Notes under the pieces: model-generated
What the model saw: the letters and a program-made list of their open reading frames with translations, nothing else
The model's database searches: none
Told to the model about the DNA's origin: nothing
NCBI GenBank assembly: GCA_045592125.1
Contig: JAZNUE010000045.1
Span: forward strand, 1-64,000
DNA length: 64,000 nt
Direction: 5' to 3'
From: HGM04593 sp045592125
Lineage (GTDB): Bacteria > Bacteroidota > Bacteroidia > Bacteroidales > Bacteroidaceae
Shown here: positions 8,560 through 17,415 of the stretch, piece by piece
Layout of the letters: every line of letters begins with the position of its first letter
How positions within the stretch are numbered: position 1 is the first letter of the stretch
Position numbers and translations under genes: made by a program

Positions 8560-9096
8560 TTATTCTACTACGTCATAGATATCGGGAAGGTTGCGCCCAA
8601 GCCCGTCATAGTCAAGGCCAAAGCCTACTATAAACCTGTCGGGGATAGTAAACACGCTGTACTTCACATCAACTGGCACCTTCAGGCGCGCAGGCTTGAG
8701 GAAGAGCGACGCAATCTCAATTGATGCAGGTTCCCTTGTGCCAAGGGTCTCCAGCATATTCTGCATTGTATAGCCTGTGTCTACGATATCCTCAATAATA
8801 ATGACATCGCGCCCGGCAATAGACTCAGTAAGCCCAAGCACCTCGCGCACAACGCCAGTGGAGTTCGTACCCTGATAGGAGGAGAGCTTTACAAAAGATA
8901 TCTCGCACTCTACCTCAAGGTTCTTGAGCAATTCCGCCGCGAACATGAAGCAGCCGTTAAGCACGCCAAGCAGCACTGGGCGCTTGCCAGCATAGTCACG
9001 GTTGATGGCATCGGCGACCCTCTTTATCCCCCTGTTTATCTCCTCATTAGTGATTGACTTGGCAAAAGTCTTATCATGCAGCCTTATAGTGTTCAT
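8560..9096 (-). CDS. hpt: Hypoxanthine phosphoribosyltransferase
   Basis: Salvages hypoxanthine (and usually guanine) with PRPP to give IMP or GMP. The 178-residue protein carries the PRPP-binding motif VIIIEDIVDTGYT at about residues 98-110 and the early loop LLGVLNGCFMFAAEL. The C-terminal segment VGFGLDYDGLGRNLPDIY is the purine-contacting region with the expected D and F/Y residues. It is first in the hpt-adk-obg run and is divergent from the DUF4831 gene, with a promoter match just upstream. Confidence 0.96.
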   Translation of the reverse strand: MNTIRLHDKTFAKSITNEEINRGIKRVADAINRDYAGKRPVLLGVLNGCFMFAAELLKNLEVECEISFVKLSSYQGTNSTGVVREVLGLTESIAGRDVIIIEDIVDTGYTMQNMLETLGTREPASIEIASLFLKPARLKVPVDVKYSVFTIPDRFIVGFGLDYDGLGRNLPDIYDVVE

Positions 9097-9145
9097 TTCA
9101 AAAAAAATTATTTCACCGAACTACCCCAATATAGGATAGTCTCTA

Positions 9146-9153
9146 CAAAAATA
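9146..9153 (-). promoter_or_regulatory. Promoter -7 element of hpt
   Basis: The minus strand reads TATTTTTG, matching TAnnTTTG. It lies 50 bases upstream of the hpt start codon, so the predicted leader is about 43 bases. No good -33 element is visible at the usual distance. Confidence 0.55.
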
Positions 9154-9265
9154 GAACAAAGTTCTGGAAATACAGCACAGCACGCCATGTTTTTTGACAG
9201 TTTTTTTGCCGGATGGCCTGTTCAGCGCCGCCCAGCGCTACCTTATATATAAGTTAAGGCTATTT

Positions 9266-9297
9266 TTTGCTGCGCTTGAAAAAAATTACTATCTTCG
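9266..9297 (+). promoter_or_regulatory. Promoter of the DUF4831-ffh genes
   Basis: A -33 TTTG at 9266-9269 is followed after 20 bases by TATCTTCG at 9290-9297, a one-base variant of TAnnTTTG. Spacing is close to the Bacteroides consensus. Transcription would start near 9303, about 44 bases before the ATG at 9347. Confidence 0.65.
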
Positions 9298-9346
9298 CGC
9301 TGTAATATGGGGTGGCATGCCCGCTCACGCAGCAAAACAGCACGTT

Positions 9347-10405
9347 ATGAAAAGAGTACTATTCCTGCTTGCGGCAATAGCGACAATGCATTGCTATGCA
9401 CAGACCGAGGTCAGCGCCTTTTTCACAGGAGCAGGTGAAGGGGTGACATACTATCTGCCCGATACAGAGATTGAGATTACCCTGGAGGCAACCTGCATAA
9501 AGCGCATTCCTGGCGAGTTCAGCCGCTATGCCGACAGATACCTGCGCATAAAGGACGCCATTGACAAGGCCGACAGCCATTGGGAGCTCAGCGGGGCCGC
9601 AATAGGCAAGAAAGGCATTCCGGCGCCTGACAAGATGTTCACGGTAAAGCTTAACGGCAGCACCGCAAGCAACCTCTCCCTCGACGAGCAAGGGATAATT
9701 GCAGCCATCAACACACCCATTGCCCCCACAAAGGAGAAAAGCGCTGACACCCAGGCCGCCACACCCCGTCCCGACGCAGGCATGTACATGACCGAAGAGA
9801 TGCTGCAGGCGACCTCTACTGCTAAGCTGGCCGAGCTTACAGCAAAGGAGATATATGCGATACGGGAGAGCAAGCTGGCAATAACAAGAGGAAACGCCGA
9901 GAACATGCCTAACGACGGGCAGGCAATGCAGCTGGTTCTTGACGAGCTCGACAAGCAGGAAAGGGCGCTCATGGAACTGTTCGTGGGGCGCACCGACACC
10001 ATCAGGCAGGAAATGCGCATTGCCATTAGGCCTGCCGAGGAGTGCGACACTACAAAGGCGGTGCTGCTGCGCTTCTCACGCAAGCTCGGTTTCGTAAGCA
10101 AGGACAACCTTGCCGGCGAGCCCGTATACTATGACATCCGCGACCTAAAGAGCGTCAGGCGCCCCACTGCCCAAGAGGCTGCGAAGAAAAAGCCGATAAA
10201 GAAGCAAGGCATATGCTATTGTATCCCGGGGAAGGCCGAGGTTGATGTATATACCAGGTCGCGCAGGCTCGCTATCCAGGAAGTCCCTGTTGCGCAGCTA
10301 GGAACCGTAGAGGTTCTCTCAAAGACGCTCTTCAACAAGAACAACAGCACAAGAGTGCTGTTCGACACCGCGACAGGCGGAATCATAAGCATTGAAAAGA
10401 AATGA
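9347..10405 (+). CDS. DUF4831 family exported protein
   Basis: A 352-residue protein with a signal peptide (MKRVLFLLAAIATMHCYAQ, cleavage after CYAQ or CYA) and no membrane segment after it, so it is probably periplasmic or outer-membrane associated. The opening EGVTYYLPDTEIEITLEATCI and the later EGIIA/IREARLxI-type segment (IYAIRESKLAITRGNAENMPNDG) match my memory of DUF4831, a Bacteroidales family of unknown function. The ATG at 9347 was chosen because the signal peptide starts there; an in-frame upstream extension overlaps the promoter. It is followed 30 bases later by ffh. Confidence 0.8.
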   Translation: MKRVLFLLAAIATMHCYAQTEVSAFFTGAGEGVTYYLPDTEIEITLEATCIKRIPGEFSRYADRYLRIKDAIDKADSHWELSGAAIGKKGIPAPDKMFTVKLNGSTASNLSLDEQGIIAAINTPIAPTKEKSADTQAATPRPDAGMYMTEEMLQATSTAKLAELTAKEIYAIRESKLAITRGNAENMPNDGQAMQLVLDELDKQERALMELFVGRTDTIRQEMRIAIRPAEECDTTKAVLLRFSRKLGFVSKDNLAGEPVYYDIRDLKSVRRPTAQEAAKKKPIKKQGICYCIPGKAEVDVYTRSRRLAIQEVPVAQLGTVEVLSKTLFNKNNSTRVLFDTATGGIISIEKK

Positions 10406-10435
10406 AGTGTAACATAAAGAAAAGATTAGACAGAG

Positions 10436-11755
10436 ATGTTTGAAAACCTAAGCGAGCGGATTGCCCGCTCATTGAAAATACTTAAGGGAGAGGGCCGCAT
10501 TACCGAAGTTAACGTGGCAGAGACACTGAAGGACGTGCGCAAGGCGCTTCTTGACGCCGACGTGAACTACAAGGTAGCCAAGACTTTCACCGACACCGTC
10601 AAGAACAAGGCCATAGGACAGAATGTGCTCACATCAATCCACCCAAGCCAGCTGATGGTGAAGATTGTCCATGACGAGCTCACCGCGCTCATGGGCGGCG
10701 AGACTGCCGAGATAAGCTACGAGGGGCACCCGGCTGTAATCCTCATGTCGGGTCTTCAAGGAAGCGGTAAGACAACATTCTCCTCAAAGCTCGCCAACTA
10801 CCTGAAGAAAAAGAAGAACCGCAATCCGCTGCTGGTCGCCTGCGATGTCTACCGTCCTGCAGCGATTGACCAGCTTAAGGTCCTGGGCGAGAGCATAGGA
10901 ATCCCTGTATACAGCGAGTCCGAGAACAAGAACCCTGTAGAAATAGCGCTTAATGCCATCAAGGAAGCAAAGGCCAAGAACTACAACCTTGTTATCATAG
11001 ATACCGCCGGACGCCTTGCCGTCGACGAGGCAATGATGCAGGAGATTGCAGCAATAAAGGAGGCAGTCAACCCCAACGAGACCCTCTTTGTAGTAGACTC
11101 AATGACTGGCCAGGATGCCGTCAACACCGCCAAGGAGTTCAACGACCGCCTTGATTTTACAGGTGTTGTGCTTACCAAGCTCGACGGTGATACCCGAGGC
11201 GGCGCGGCACTGTCAATACGCACCGTAGTGTCAAAGCCAATCAAGTTCATCGGTACAGGCGAGAAGCTTGAGGCAATAGACCAGTTCCACCCGAGCCGAA
11301 TGGCCGACCGCATACTCGGCATGGGCGACGTTGTCTCGCTTGTTGAGCGCGCCCAGGAGCAGTTCGACGAGGAGCAGGCAAAGAAACTTCAGCGCAAGCT
11401 TGCACGCAACCAGTTCGACTTTGACGACTTCCTTGCACAGATTGAGCAGATAAAGAAGATGGGCAACATCAAGGACCTGCTTGGAATGATTCCCGGCGTG
11501 GGCAAGGCAGTCAAGGACATGGATATTGACGACAACGCCTTCAAGAGCGTCGAGGCAATTATCCGCTCAATGACACCTAAGGAGCGCGCCAATCCCGACA
11601 TCATCAACAATTCGCGCAAGGAACGTATAGCACGAGGCAGCGGCACTACACTCCAGGAAGTAAACAGGCTCATGAAGCAGTTCGAGCAGATACGCAAGAC
11701 CATGAAGAGCGTTGCCGGCGGCAAGTTCCCAGGCATGCCAGGAATGAGAAAATAG
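10436..11755 (+). CDS. ffh: Signal recognition particle protein Ffh
   Basis: Ffh binds 4.5S RNA and signal sequences of nascent chains and targets ribosomes to FtsY at the membrane. The 439-residue protein has an N domain (ALLDADVNYKV), a GTPase domain with GLQGSGKTT at 106-114, DTAGRL near 189 and TKLDGDTRGGAALS near 247, and a methionine-rich M domain from about residue 325 (MGNIKDLLGMIPGVG) to the GKFPGMPGMRK tail. Spacing of 30 bases from the DUF4831 gene suggests co-transcription. Confidence 0.97.
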   Translation: MFENLSERIARSLKILKGEGRITEVNVAETLKDVRKALLDADVNYKVAKTFTDTVKNKAIGQNVLTSIHPSQLMVKIVHDELTALMGGETAEISYEGHPAVILMSGLQGSGKTTFSSKLANYLKKKKNRNPLLVACDVYRPAAIDQLKVLGESIGIPVYSESENKNPVEIALNAIKEAKAKNYNLVIIDTAGRLAVDEAMMQEIAAIKEAVNPNETLFVVDSMTGQDAVNTAKEFNDRLDFTGVVLTKLDGDTRGGAALSIRTVVSKPIKFIGTGEKLEAIDQFHPSRMADRILGMGDVVSLVERAQEQFDEEQAKKLQRKLARNQFDFDDFLAQIEQIKKMGNIKDLLGMIPGVGKAVKDMDIDDNAFKSVEAIIRSMTPKERANPDIINNSRKERIARGSGTTLQEVNRLMKQFEQIRKTMKSVAGGKFPGMPGMRK

Positions 11756-11798
11756 CAAGGCCAAAGCGTGAGATTGCAGTTTCAGAGGCGGGAACTTC

Positions 11799-11861
11799 CA
11801 CCTTTCACTTTTCACCCTTCACCTTTCACTTTTCACCTTTCACCTTTCACCTTTCACCTTA
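11799..11861 (+). repeat. Heptamer array (nine CACCTTT-type units) before folD
   Basis: Nine consecutive 7-base units of the form CAC(C/T)(C/T)TT fill 63 bases with no interruption; the commonest unit is CACCTTT. The array ends 14 bases before the folD ATG and starts about 43 bases after the ffh stop, so it lies in the folD leader if both genes share a transcript. Related arrays occur at 35439, 44958 and, on the other strand, 48740. Confidence 0.85.
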
Positions 11862-11875
11862 TAAAATCATATACC

Positions 11876-12757
11876 ATGCAGATTATTGACGGAAAAGCAG
11901 TTGCGGCAACCATCAAGAAAGAGATTGCTGCCGAGGTTGAGAGCATCATCGCTAACGGCGGCAAGCGTCCCCATCTGGCCGCCATACTAGTGGGGCATGA
12001 CGGCGGCAGCGAGACCTACGTCGCAAGCAAGGTCAAGGCGTGCGAAGAGTGCGGTTTCACATCCACCCTCATACGTTACGAGGCCGATGTCACAGAGGAA
12101 GAGCTCCTGAAGAAAGTTGACGAGCTGAACAACGACCCCGATGTAGACGGGTTCATAGTGCAGCTCCCACTGCCAAGGCACATTGACGAGCAGAAGGTTA
12201 CCGAGGCCATTGACTACCGTAAGGATGTCGACGGGTTCCACCCTGTGAACGCAGGGCGCCTTGCCATAGGACTGCCCTGTTTCCTTTCGGCAACCCCAAA
12301 CGGCATAATAGAGCTGCTCGCACGCTACAGCATTGAAACCAGAGGCAAGAAATGCGTTGTGCTAGGGCGCAGCAACATTGTGGGCAAGCCCATGGCCAGC
12401 CTCATGATGCAGAAGCAGATACCAGGCGACGCAACCGTGACAGTGTGCCACAGCCACACCGAGAACATTGCCGAGGAGTGCCGCCGCGCCGACATAATCA
12501 TTGCCGCGCTCGGGCAGCCGCACTTCCTCAAGGCCGACATGGTAAAGGAAGGGGCCGTAGTCATTGATGTGGGCACGACACGCGTACCCGACGCTACACG
12601 CAAGAGCGGTTTCCGCCTCTGCGGCGACGTTGACTTTGAGAACGTGGCGCCCAAGTGCTCATTCATCACCCCGGTTCCAGGCGGTGTGGGCCCCATGACC
12701 ATAGTGTCGCTCATGAAGAACACCTTGCTTGCAGGCAAGCACGAGATATACAAGTAA
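11876..12757 (+). CDS. folD: Methylenetetrahydrofolate dehydrogenase / cyclohydrolase
   Basis: Bifunctional enzyme of one-carbon metabolism: oxidises 5,10-methylene-THF with NADP and hydrolyses methenyl-THF to 10-formyl-THF. The ATG at 11876 gives 293 residues, the normal size. The catalytic YxxxK is Y48-K52 in TYVASKVKACEECG. The substrate segment VQLPLPRHID and the dinucleotide-binding region VLGRSNIVGKPMA are present, and the C-terminal signature is PVPGGVGPMTI. An open frame extends upstream through the heptamer array but that part is clearly repeat, not protein. Confidence 0.97.
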   Translation: MQIIDGKAVAATIKKEIAAEVESIIANGGKRPHLAAILVGHDGGSETYVASKVKACEECGFTSTLIRYEADVTEEELLKKVDELNNDPDVDGFIVQLPLPRHIDEQKVTEAIDYRKDVDGFHPVNAGRLAIGLPCFLSATPNGIIELLARYSIETRGKKCVVLGRSNIVGKPMASLMMQKQIPGDATVTVCHSHTENIAEECRRADIIIAALGQPHFLKADMVKEGAVVIDVGTTRVPDATRKSGFRLCGDVDFENVAPKCSFITPVPGGVGPMTIVSLMKNTLLAGKHEIYK

Positions 12758-12759
12758 CC

Positions 12760-13878
12760 TTGAAAAGGATTCTCCTTACACTTATATCATATTGCGCGGC
12801 AGCAGCAGTTGCCGCGCAATATATCCCTACGCCAATACAGAAGGTGAGCCTGCTATTTGCCGGCGACATAATGCAGCACAAGGCGCAGCTTGAGGCAGCA
12901 AGGAAGGCCGACGGCACATACAGTTTCTCGGACTGCTACCGCCATTTAAGGAGCACAATAAGCGCTGCTGACATAGCGATAGGCAACCTTGAGACCCCCA
13001 TAGGCACAAAGGGTTTCAGTGGCTATCCCTCTTTCTGCGCCCCCGACAGTTTCCTCTACGCAGCAGCCGGCGCTGGCTTCGACGTGCTGCTGCTTGCCAA
13101 TAACCACTGCCTCGACAAGGGGAAAGGCGCTGCCATGCACACGCTCGCCCTCCTGGACTCGCTTGGGCTGGCGCATTGCGGGGTATACCGCAACATTCAG
13201 GAACGCAGCGAACGCTACCCGCTGCTAATAGAGAGGAACGGCATGCGCATTGCTCTCCTCAACTACACCTACGGCACAAACGGTCGCGATGTGCCCCACC
13301 CTATGATAGTGAACCTCATTGACAAGGATATAATAGCGCAGGACATTATTGACGCAAGGCTAATGGGCCCCGACGCAATAATCGCCTGCATGCACTGGGG
13401 CGACGAATATGTGAGCCTGCCGCCACAAAGGGTAAAGGAACTTGCACAGTGGCTCATAGAACAGGGAGTTGACCACGTGATAGGCAACCATCCACACGTA
13501 ATACAGCCGCTGGAACTGGAATTCAACGAGAAAAGGTGCAACTGGAACACAATTGCATACTCCACGGGAAACCTTCTTTCAAACATGTCGCTACGCCGCA
13601 CTGACGGAGGCATAATGATATCTATGGGACTACGCAAGATACTGAACTACACTACAGTATCATATCTAGGATACATCTACACATGGATAGCGCCAAAGGA
13701 CAATAGCGGCAAGCGCGACTTCACCATCTACCCTGCAGCCACAACCAGGATTGAAGGGAACGCACATGCAAGGCAGAGACTGAAGCTGTTCCTTGATGAT
13801 AGCCGCAGGCTTCTCGGCAAGCACAACAAAGGAGATATAAAGGAGATAAAGGCCGATTCTGTCATCGTCACTCCCTGA
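12760..13878 (+). CDS. CapA-family metallophosphatase-like protein, exported
   Basis: A PGA_cap (CapA) domain protein of about 372 residues; family members are calcineurin-like phosphoesterases linked to poly-gamma-glutamate capsule or of unknown role. The best start is TTG at 12760, two bases after the folD stop, giving a signal peptide (MKRILLTLISYCAAAAVAAQ); no ATG precedes the conserved domain. Motifs: FAGDIMQH, GNLETPIG, LLANNHCLDKG, ACMHWGDEY and IGNHPHVIQPLE, which supply the metal-binding Asp, Asn and His residues. No pgsB or pgsC neighbours are present, so capsule synthesis is not implied. Its 3' end overlaps the convergent DUF3256 gene by 11 bases. Confidence 0.85.
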   Translation: MKRILLTLISYCAAAAVAAQYIPTPIQKVSLLFAGDIMQHKAQLEAARKADGTYSFSDCYRHLRSTISAADIAIGNLETPIGTKGFSGYPSFCAPDSFLYAAAGAGFDVLLLANNHCLDKGKGAAMHTLALLDSLGLAHCGVYRNIQERSERYPLLIERNGMRIALLNYTYGTNGRDVPHPMIVNLIDKDIIAQDIIDARLMGPDAIIACMHWGDEYVSLPPQRVKELAQWLIEQGVDHVIGNHPHVIQPLELEFNEKRCNWNTIAYSTGNLLSNMSLRRTDGGIMISMGLRKILNYTTVSYLGYIYTWIAPKDNSGKRDFTIYPAATTRIEGNAHARQRLKLFLDDSRRLLGKHNKGDIKEIKADSVIVTP

Positions 13879-14485
13879 CAAACGTCTTGCCGTTCCACCT
13901 GTAAGAGACAGCATGCAGCAGCGGACGCAGCGCAGCGGCGTCCGTCTCGCTCATATAGGAAGGCATTGCATATTCCGCCGTAACCATGTCGCGTTCCTTT
14001 GAGAGAGAATACCGCACAAGGTATATGTCGCACTTCTCGGCATAGAGACGGGCGCTGTCGGGAGAGATAAAGAAACTGGCAATATCAGGTTCGGCAAAGA
14101 ACATCTCTTGCGGAAGCGCGTTCCATTCTTTGTCATAGAAAAGCAGGCGGCTGTCTTCCGCTTCGGCCCTGACACCCTTGACCACACAGATGACGGTATC
14201 ATTCCCGCAAGGCAAGAGCCTGGCCTCGGTCCACGAACTACCCGAAGTGTCAATGTAAAGATAGCCGGGCCCCAGTTCCTTAAGTACGCTTGTCCCGCCC
14301 AGGCGGTTTACGGCATAGGCCCTCATTCCCGCCTCAAGATAGTCTACGCAGTCGGCACGGTTGTTCGGGGTGAGCAGCGGGAACACACTCTCTGGAGCAT
14401 TCAGGAAGAGCAAGCGCATATCCTGCGCCACGGCAGCATGCCAGGCACAGAGTGAAAACAGCAGTATGAACAGTGACTTTTTCAT
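13868..14485 (-). CDS. DUF3256 family exported protein
   Basis: A 205-residue protein with a signal peptide ending WHAAVAQ, followed by QDMRLLFLNAPESVFPLLTPNNRADCVDYLEAGM. That opening matches my memory of DUF3256, a Bacteroidales family of unknown function. It has no transmembrane helix after the signal, so it is probably periplasmic. Its start overlaps the stop of the EamA transporter gene by 4 bases (ATGA), and it is the last gene of the minus-strand run that begins at recF. Confidence 0.75.
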   Translation of the reverse strand: MKKSLFILLFSLCAWHAAVAQDMRLLFLNAPESVFPLLTPNNRADCVDYLEAGMRAYAVNRLGGTSVLKELGPGYLYIDTSGSSWTEARLLPCGNDTVICVVKGVRAEAEDSRLLFYDKEWNALPQEMFFAEPDIASFFISPDSARLYAEKCDIYLVRYSLSKERDMVTAEYAMPSYMSETDAAALRPLLHAVSYRWNGKTFVRE

Positions 14486-15381
14486 CTTGAACCCAAATAT
14501 AGGAAAAATAATCCGATAATTATCAATACAATATCAACAGCTTTTGCCGCAATGTTCTTTTCGCGCAGCAGAAGCGCACCGAAAAGGAACGAAACCACCA
14601 CGCTGCCACGGCGCACCATTGAAACAACGGCAATGAGCGCCCCTTCCTGCGCCAGGGACGAGAAGTAGCAGAAGTCGGCAAAAGCAAGAAAAAGAGAAAT
14701 CATTGGTATCGACCAGCGCCAATGGAACTTTCCGCGCTGGCGCCCAGGAGCAAATATTCTAAGCACAAATGCCAATACCGCCATGAGCACGCACTGGTAA
14801 AGGTTAAACCACGACTGCACTGCAATTGGTTCAAACGAGCGCATCAGATACTTGTCATAAAGCGCGCTGGCAGCACCAAATATTGCAGACAGCGCAATAA
14901 ATGTCACCCAAGGATTCTTGCCAAACACTATACCCTCGCTCTGAACACTCTGCGAAAGGTAGAAAACCGAAATAATTGCTATAACAATACCAATCCACTG
15001 GTACACATTCAGCACCTCGCCAAACAGCAATACCGCACCAATAAGCACAAGCACCGGCCTCATTGACTGTATTGGCGCTACAATAGTTATTGGCAGGTGC
15101 TTTAGTCCGATATAGCCGTAAAGCCACGACGATAGCACAATCACCGCCTTAAGCAGCAAAAGCAGATGCTCCTCAACAGAAAGCTCAGGCACGAACAGCG
15201 CGCCCTCTGTTATTGCGCCGCCCCTGGAAAGCAATATAAATGGAGCAAACAGCAGTGCCGAGAAGAGCGTGTTCAAGAACAGCACCGTTACCACCGGGTT
15301 ATCCTTAAGCGATACCTTTTTAAAGAAATCGTAGCACCCAAGCAAAGCTGCCGACAAAAACGCAAGAGCGAGCCACATCAT
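14482..15381 (-). CDS. EamA/DMT-family membrane transporter
   Basis: A 299-residue, very hydrophobic protein with about ten predicted membrane helices in two similar halves, the pattern of EamA (drug/metabolite transporter) proteins. Segments such as GYIGLKHLPITIVAPIQSMRP and SMVRRGSVVVSFLFGALLLREK are the typical EamA half-repeat ends. The substrate cannot be told from sequence. It overlaps truA upstream and the DUF3256 gene downstream by 4 bases each, so translation of the three is probably coupled. Confidence 0.85.
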   Translation of the reverse strand: MMWLALAFLSAALLGCYDFFKKVSLKDNPVVTVLFLNTLFSALLFAPFILLSRGGAITEGALFVPELSVEEHLLLLLKAVIVLSSWLYGYIGLKHLPITIVAPIQSMRPVLVLIGAVLLFGEVLNVYQWIGIVIAIISVFYLSQSVQSEGIVFGKNPWVTFIALSAIFGAASALYDKYLMRSFEPIAVQSWFNLYQCVLMAVLAFVLRIFAPGRQRGKFHWRWSIPMISLFLAFADFCYFSSLAQEGALIAVVSMVRRGSVVVSFLFGALLLREKNIAAKAVDIVLIIIGLFFLYLGSR

Positions 15382-16127
15382 AGGAAAATCTCTTCGGGAT
15401 ATTCAACATGCATAAGGAAGAGAGCCTCACCGGGCGCAGAATCGCCGGCCTCGCCGCGCGCCTTTCTCTCAATGACAGCACGGAAATCCTCCAAGCTCAT
15501 TTTTCCGCGGCCAACAAGCAGAAGAGTTCCCACAATTGCACGCACCATATTACGGAGGAAACGGTCGGCCTCAATCTCAAACACCCACTCATGCTCCCCA
15601 ACCCTTCGCCATGCGGCATAGGTGACCTTGCAGTTGTTTGTCTTGACATCGGTATGGAGCTTGCTGAAACTGGTAAAGTCGGTATACTCATGCAGGAGCG
15701 CCGCGGCACGGTTCATTGCCTCAAAATCAATGCCAGGCATAACCCTGCATGCATAGCGGCGCGCAAAAGGGGACTTTGCTGTAACCACACGGTAACTGTA
15801 CCTCCGCGACAGGGCGTCGAACCGCGCATGGGCATCATCCTTCACCCTCCTTACATCGCTCACCGCAATATCGGGCGGGAGTATCCTGTTAAGCTTGTAT
15901 ACGAGCTGCGGACAATCCATCTTGCACGGGAAATCCCCATGCGCCACCATACAGGCAGCATTGACCCCTGTGTCGGTACGCCCTGCGCCGGTGAGAGGCA
16001 CCGGCTGGCGCACTAGCGTAGCAAGCGCCTCTTCAAGCACCTGCTGCACGGTAAGCGCGTTCGGCTGCACCTGCCAGCCATGATAGGCCGCGCCGTCATA
16101 TGAGAAATAGATGAAATAGCGGAACAT
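15378..16127 (-). CDS. truA: tRNA pseudouridine(38-40) synthase TruA
   Basis: Converts uridines 38-40 in the anticodon arm of many tRNAs to pseudouridine. From the ATG at 16127 the protein has 249 residues and starts MFRYFIYFSYDGAAYHGWQVQPN, the usual TruA opening. The catalytic aspartate is D52 in GAGRTDTGVNA. The RNA-binding and C-terminal segments (RRYSYRVVTAKSPF, RFLRNMVRAIVGTLL) are normal. Its start shares one base with the rsmE stop. An 11-codon extension upstream lies inside rsmE and is not needed. Confidence 0.95.
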   Translation of the reverse strand: MFRYFIYFSYDGAAYHGWQVQPNALTVQQVLEEALATLVRQPVPLTGAGRTDTGVNAACMVAHGDFPCKMDCPQLVYKLNRILPPDIAVSDVRRVKDDAHARFDALSRRYSYRVVTAKSPFARRYACRVMPGIDFEAMNRAAALLHEYTDFTSFSKLHTDVKTNNCKVTYAAWRRVGEHEWVFEIEADRFLRNMVRAIVGTLLLVGRGKMSLEDFRAVIERKARGEAGDSAPGEALFLMHVEYPEEIFL

Positions 16128-16828
16128 CAGAGTTCGTTCTTGAGCATGAATGTATGGCACCCTACAAGACCGGCAGTCTCGGTACGCAGGCGCGAGCTTC
16201 CCAGGCTCACCGGCCTGTAGCCCATCTTCACTGCAAGGGCAACCTCCTCGGGACTGAAATCGCCTTCGGGCCCTACAAGCAGGGTGATTTCCTCGCCTTG
16301 AGGCAGCACATCCTTAAGCAGCACCCTCTCGCTATCGTAGCAATGGGCAATGAACTTTGCTCCAGGACGCGCGGCCGAGACAAAATCCTTGAAACTGGTC
16401 ATCTCGCCCACTTGTGGCTTGCTGTACTTGAGTGACTGCTTCATGGCAGATACCACTATGCGCTCCACACGCTCAGTCTTCACAACCTTACGCTCCGAGA
16501 AACGGCAGCAAAGGAAAGTAATGGAATCGATGCCCACCTCTGTAGCCTTCTCGGCAAGCCACTCCATGCGGTCCATGTTCTTTGTGGGCGCAATGGCAAG
16601 ATGGAATGCACCGTGCCAGTTCTTTGGCCTGGAAAGCGGTTCAACAGGCCTTACATAGCAGTGCTTGCCCGCTATCGAGGCAACCTCGGTAACATAAAGG
16701 CAGCCACGGCCGTCAGTAATCTCAAGCCCGCTGCCTTGCGTAAGGCGGAGCACCCTGAGCGCATGGGCAGCCTCCTCTTCCGAGAGTTCCCATGTGCTGG
16801 CAATATCTGGGACATAGAATAGCGCCAT
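16127..16828 (-). CDS. rsmE: 16S rRNA m3U1498 methyltransferase RsmE
   Basis: Methylates N3 of U1498 in 16S rRNA using SAM. The 233-residue protein has the N-terminal PUA-like part (EEEAAHALRVLRLTQGSGLEITDGRG) and a SPOUT-type C-terminal domain with the knotted SAM site (LLVGPEGDFSPEEVALA and SLGSSRLRTETA). It sits 14 bases after the bifunctional nuclease gene and is joined to truA by a one-base overlap, forming an RNA-modification pair. Confidence 0.95.
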   Translation of the reverse strand: MALFYVPDIASTWELSEEEAAHALRVLRLTQGSGLEITDGRGCLYVTEVASIAGKHCYVRPVEPLSRPKNWHGAFHLAIAPTKNMDRMEWLAEKATEVGIDSITFLCCRFSERKVVKTERVERIVVSAMKQSLKYSKPQVGEMTSFKDFVSAARPGAKFIAHCYDSERVLLKDVLPQGEEITLLVGPEGDFSPEEVALAVKMGYRPVSLGSSRLRTETAGLVGCHTFMLKNEL

Positions 16829-16842
16829 AACTTTTGTCTTGT

Positions 16843-17400
16843 TTATTCCTGTTCGGGCAATGGATGATGGCGGGAATCAATCTCCTCCTTCAGTTTCATT
16901 GCAAGCTCGTAGTTCTCTTCCTTCACGGCGTTCTCCATTGCAGCACGCAGCGTATTCTCGTCGGCTGCTGTTATGGGGATGGATATCGCACCGTTCATCT
17001 CGCTGTGCACGCACATGCGGTTAAGCAGGCCCTCCTCAATGTATACAGGCGCCCCGGCACGCAGCGCTATGGCCACAGCATCGCTTGTACGTGCGTCAAC
17101 ATCCTTCTCCTCACCGCCCTGTACGCAGTGCAGCACCGCATGGAAAGTGCCGTCACAAATCTTGTTAATGAGCACATGCTCCACCTTAATGCCAAACGCT
17201 CCCAGCAACGGCGGAAACAGGTCATGCGTAAGAGGGCGGCCCGTCTCCACTCCGCGCAGAGCAAAGGCTATCGCCTGCGCCTCAATAAGCCCTAGGGCCA
17301 CTATTATGCGGCGCAGTCCGTCCTTTTCCCTCAGCATCATCACATGAGCGCGATGGTCCGATACCTTGGACATTATCTCATCTACTACCAGCTCAACCAT
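16843..17400 (-). CDS. Bifunctional nuclease domain (DUF151) protein with UVR motif
   Basis: A 185-residue protein. Residues 1 to about 130 match the bifunctional nuclease / DUF151 family (VVALGLIEAQAIAFAL, RTSDAVAIALRAGAPVYIEE). The tail, about 140-175, reads as a UVR-type helical hairpin (AMENAVKEENYELAMKLKEEID) as found in UvrB and UvrC. The two-domain arrangement is common in Bacteroidota. A role in DNA or RNA metabolism is plausible from the domains but not shown. It lies between the nucleoside permease (15 bases) and rsmE (14 bases). Confidence 0.85.
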   Translation of the reverse strand: MVELVVDEIMSKVSDHRAHVMMLREKDGLRRIIVALGLIEAQAIAFALRGVETGRPLTHDLFPPLLGAFGIKVEHVLINKICDGTFHAVLHCVQGGEEKDVDARTSDAVAIALRAGAPVYIEEGLLNRMCVHSEMNGAISIPITAADENTLRAAMENAVKEENYELAMKLKEEIDSRHHPLPEQE

Positions 17401-17415
17401 AACCTTATAGGATGT

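Noticed and set aside
11768..11875. N-terminal extension of folD with repeated PFTFHL
   Set aside because: It is translation of the heptamer array; the FolD fold starts at MQIIDGKAVAA.
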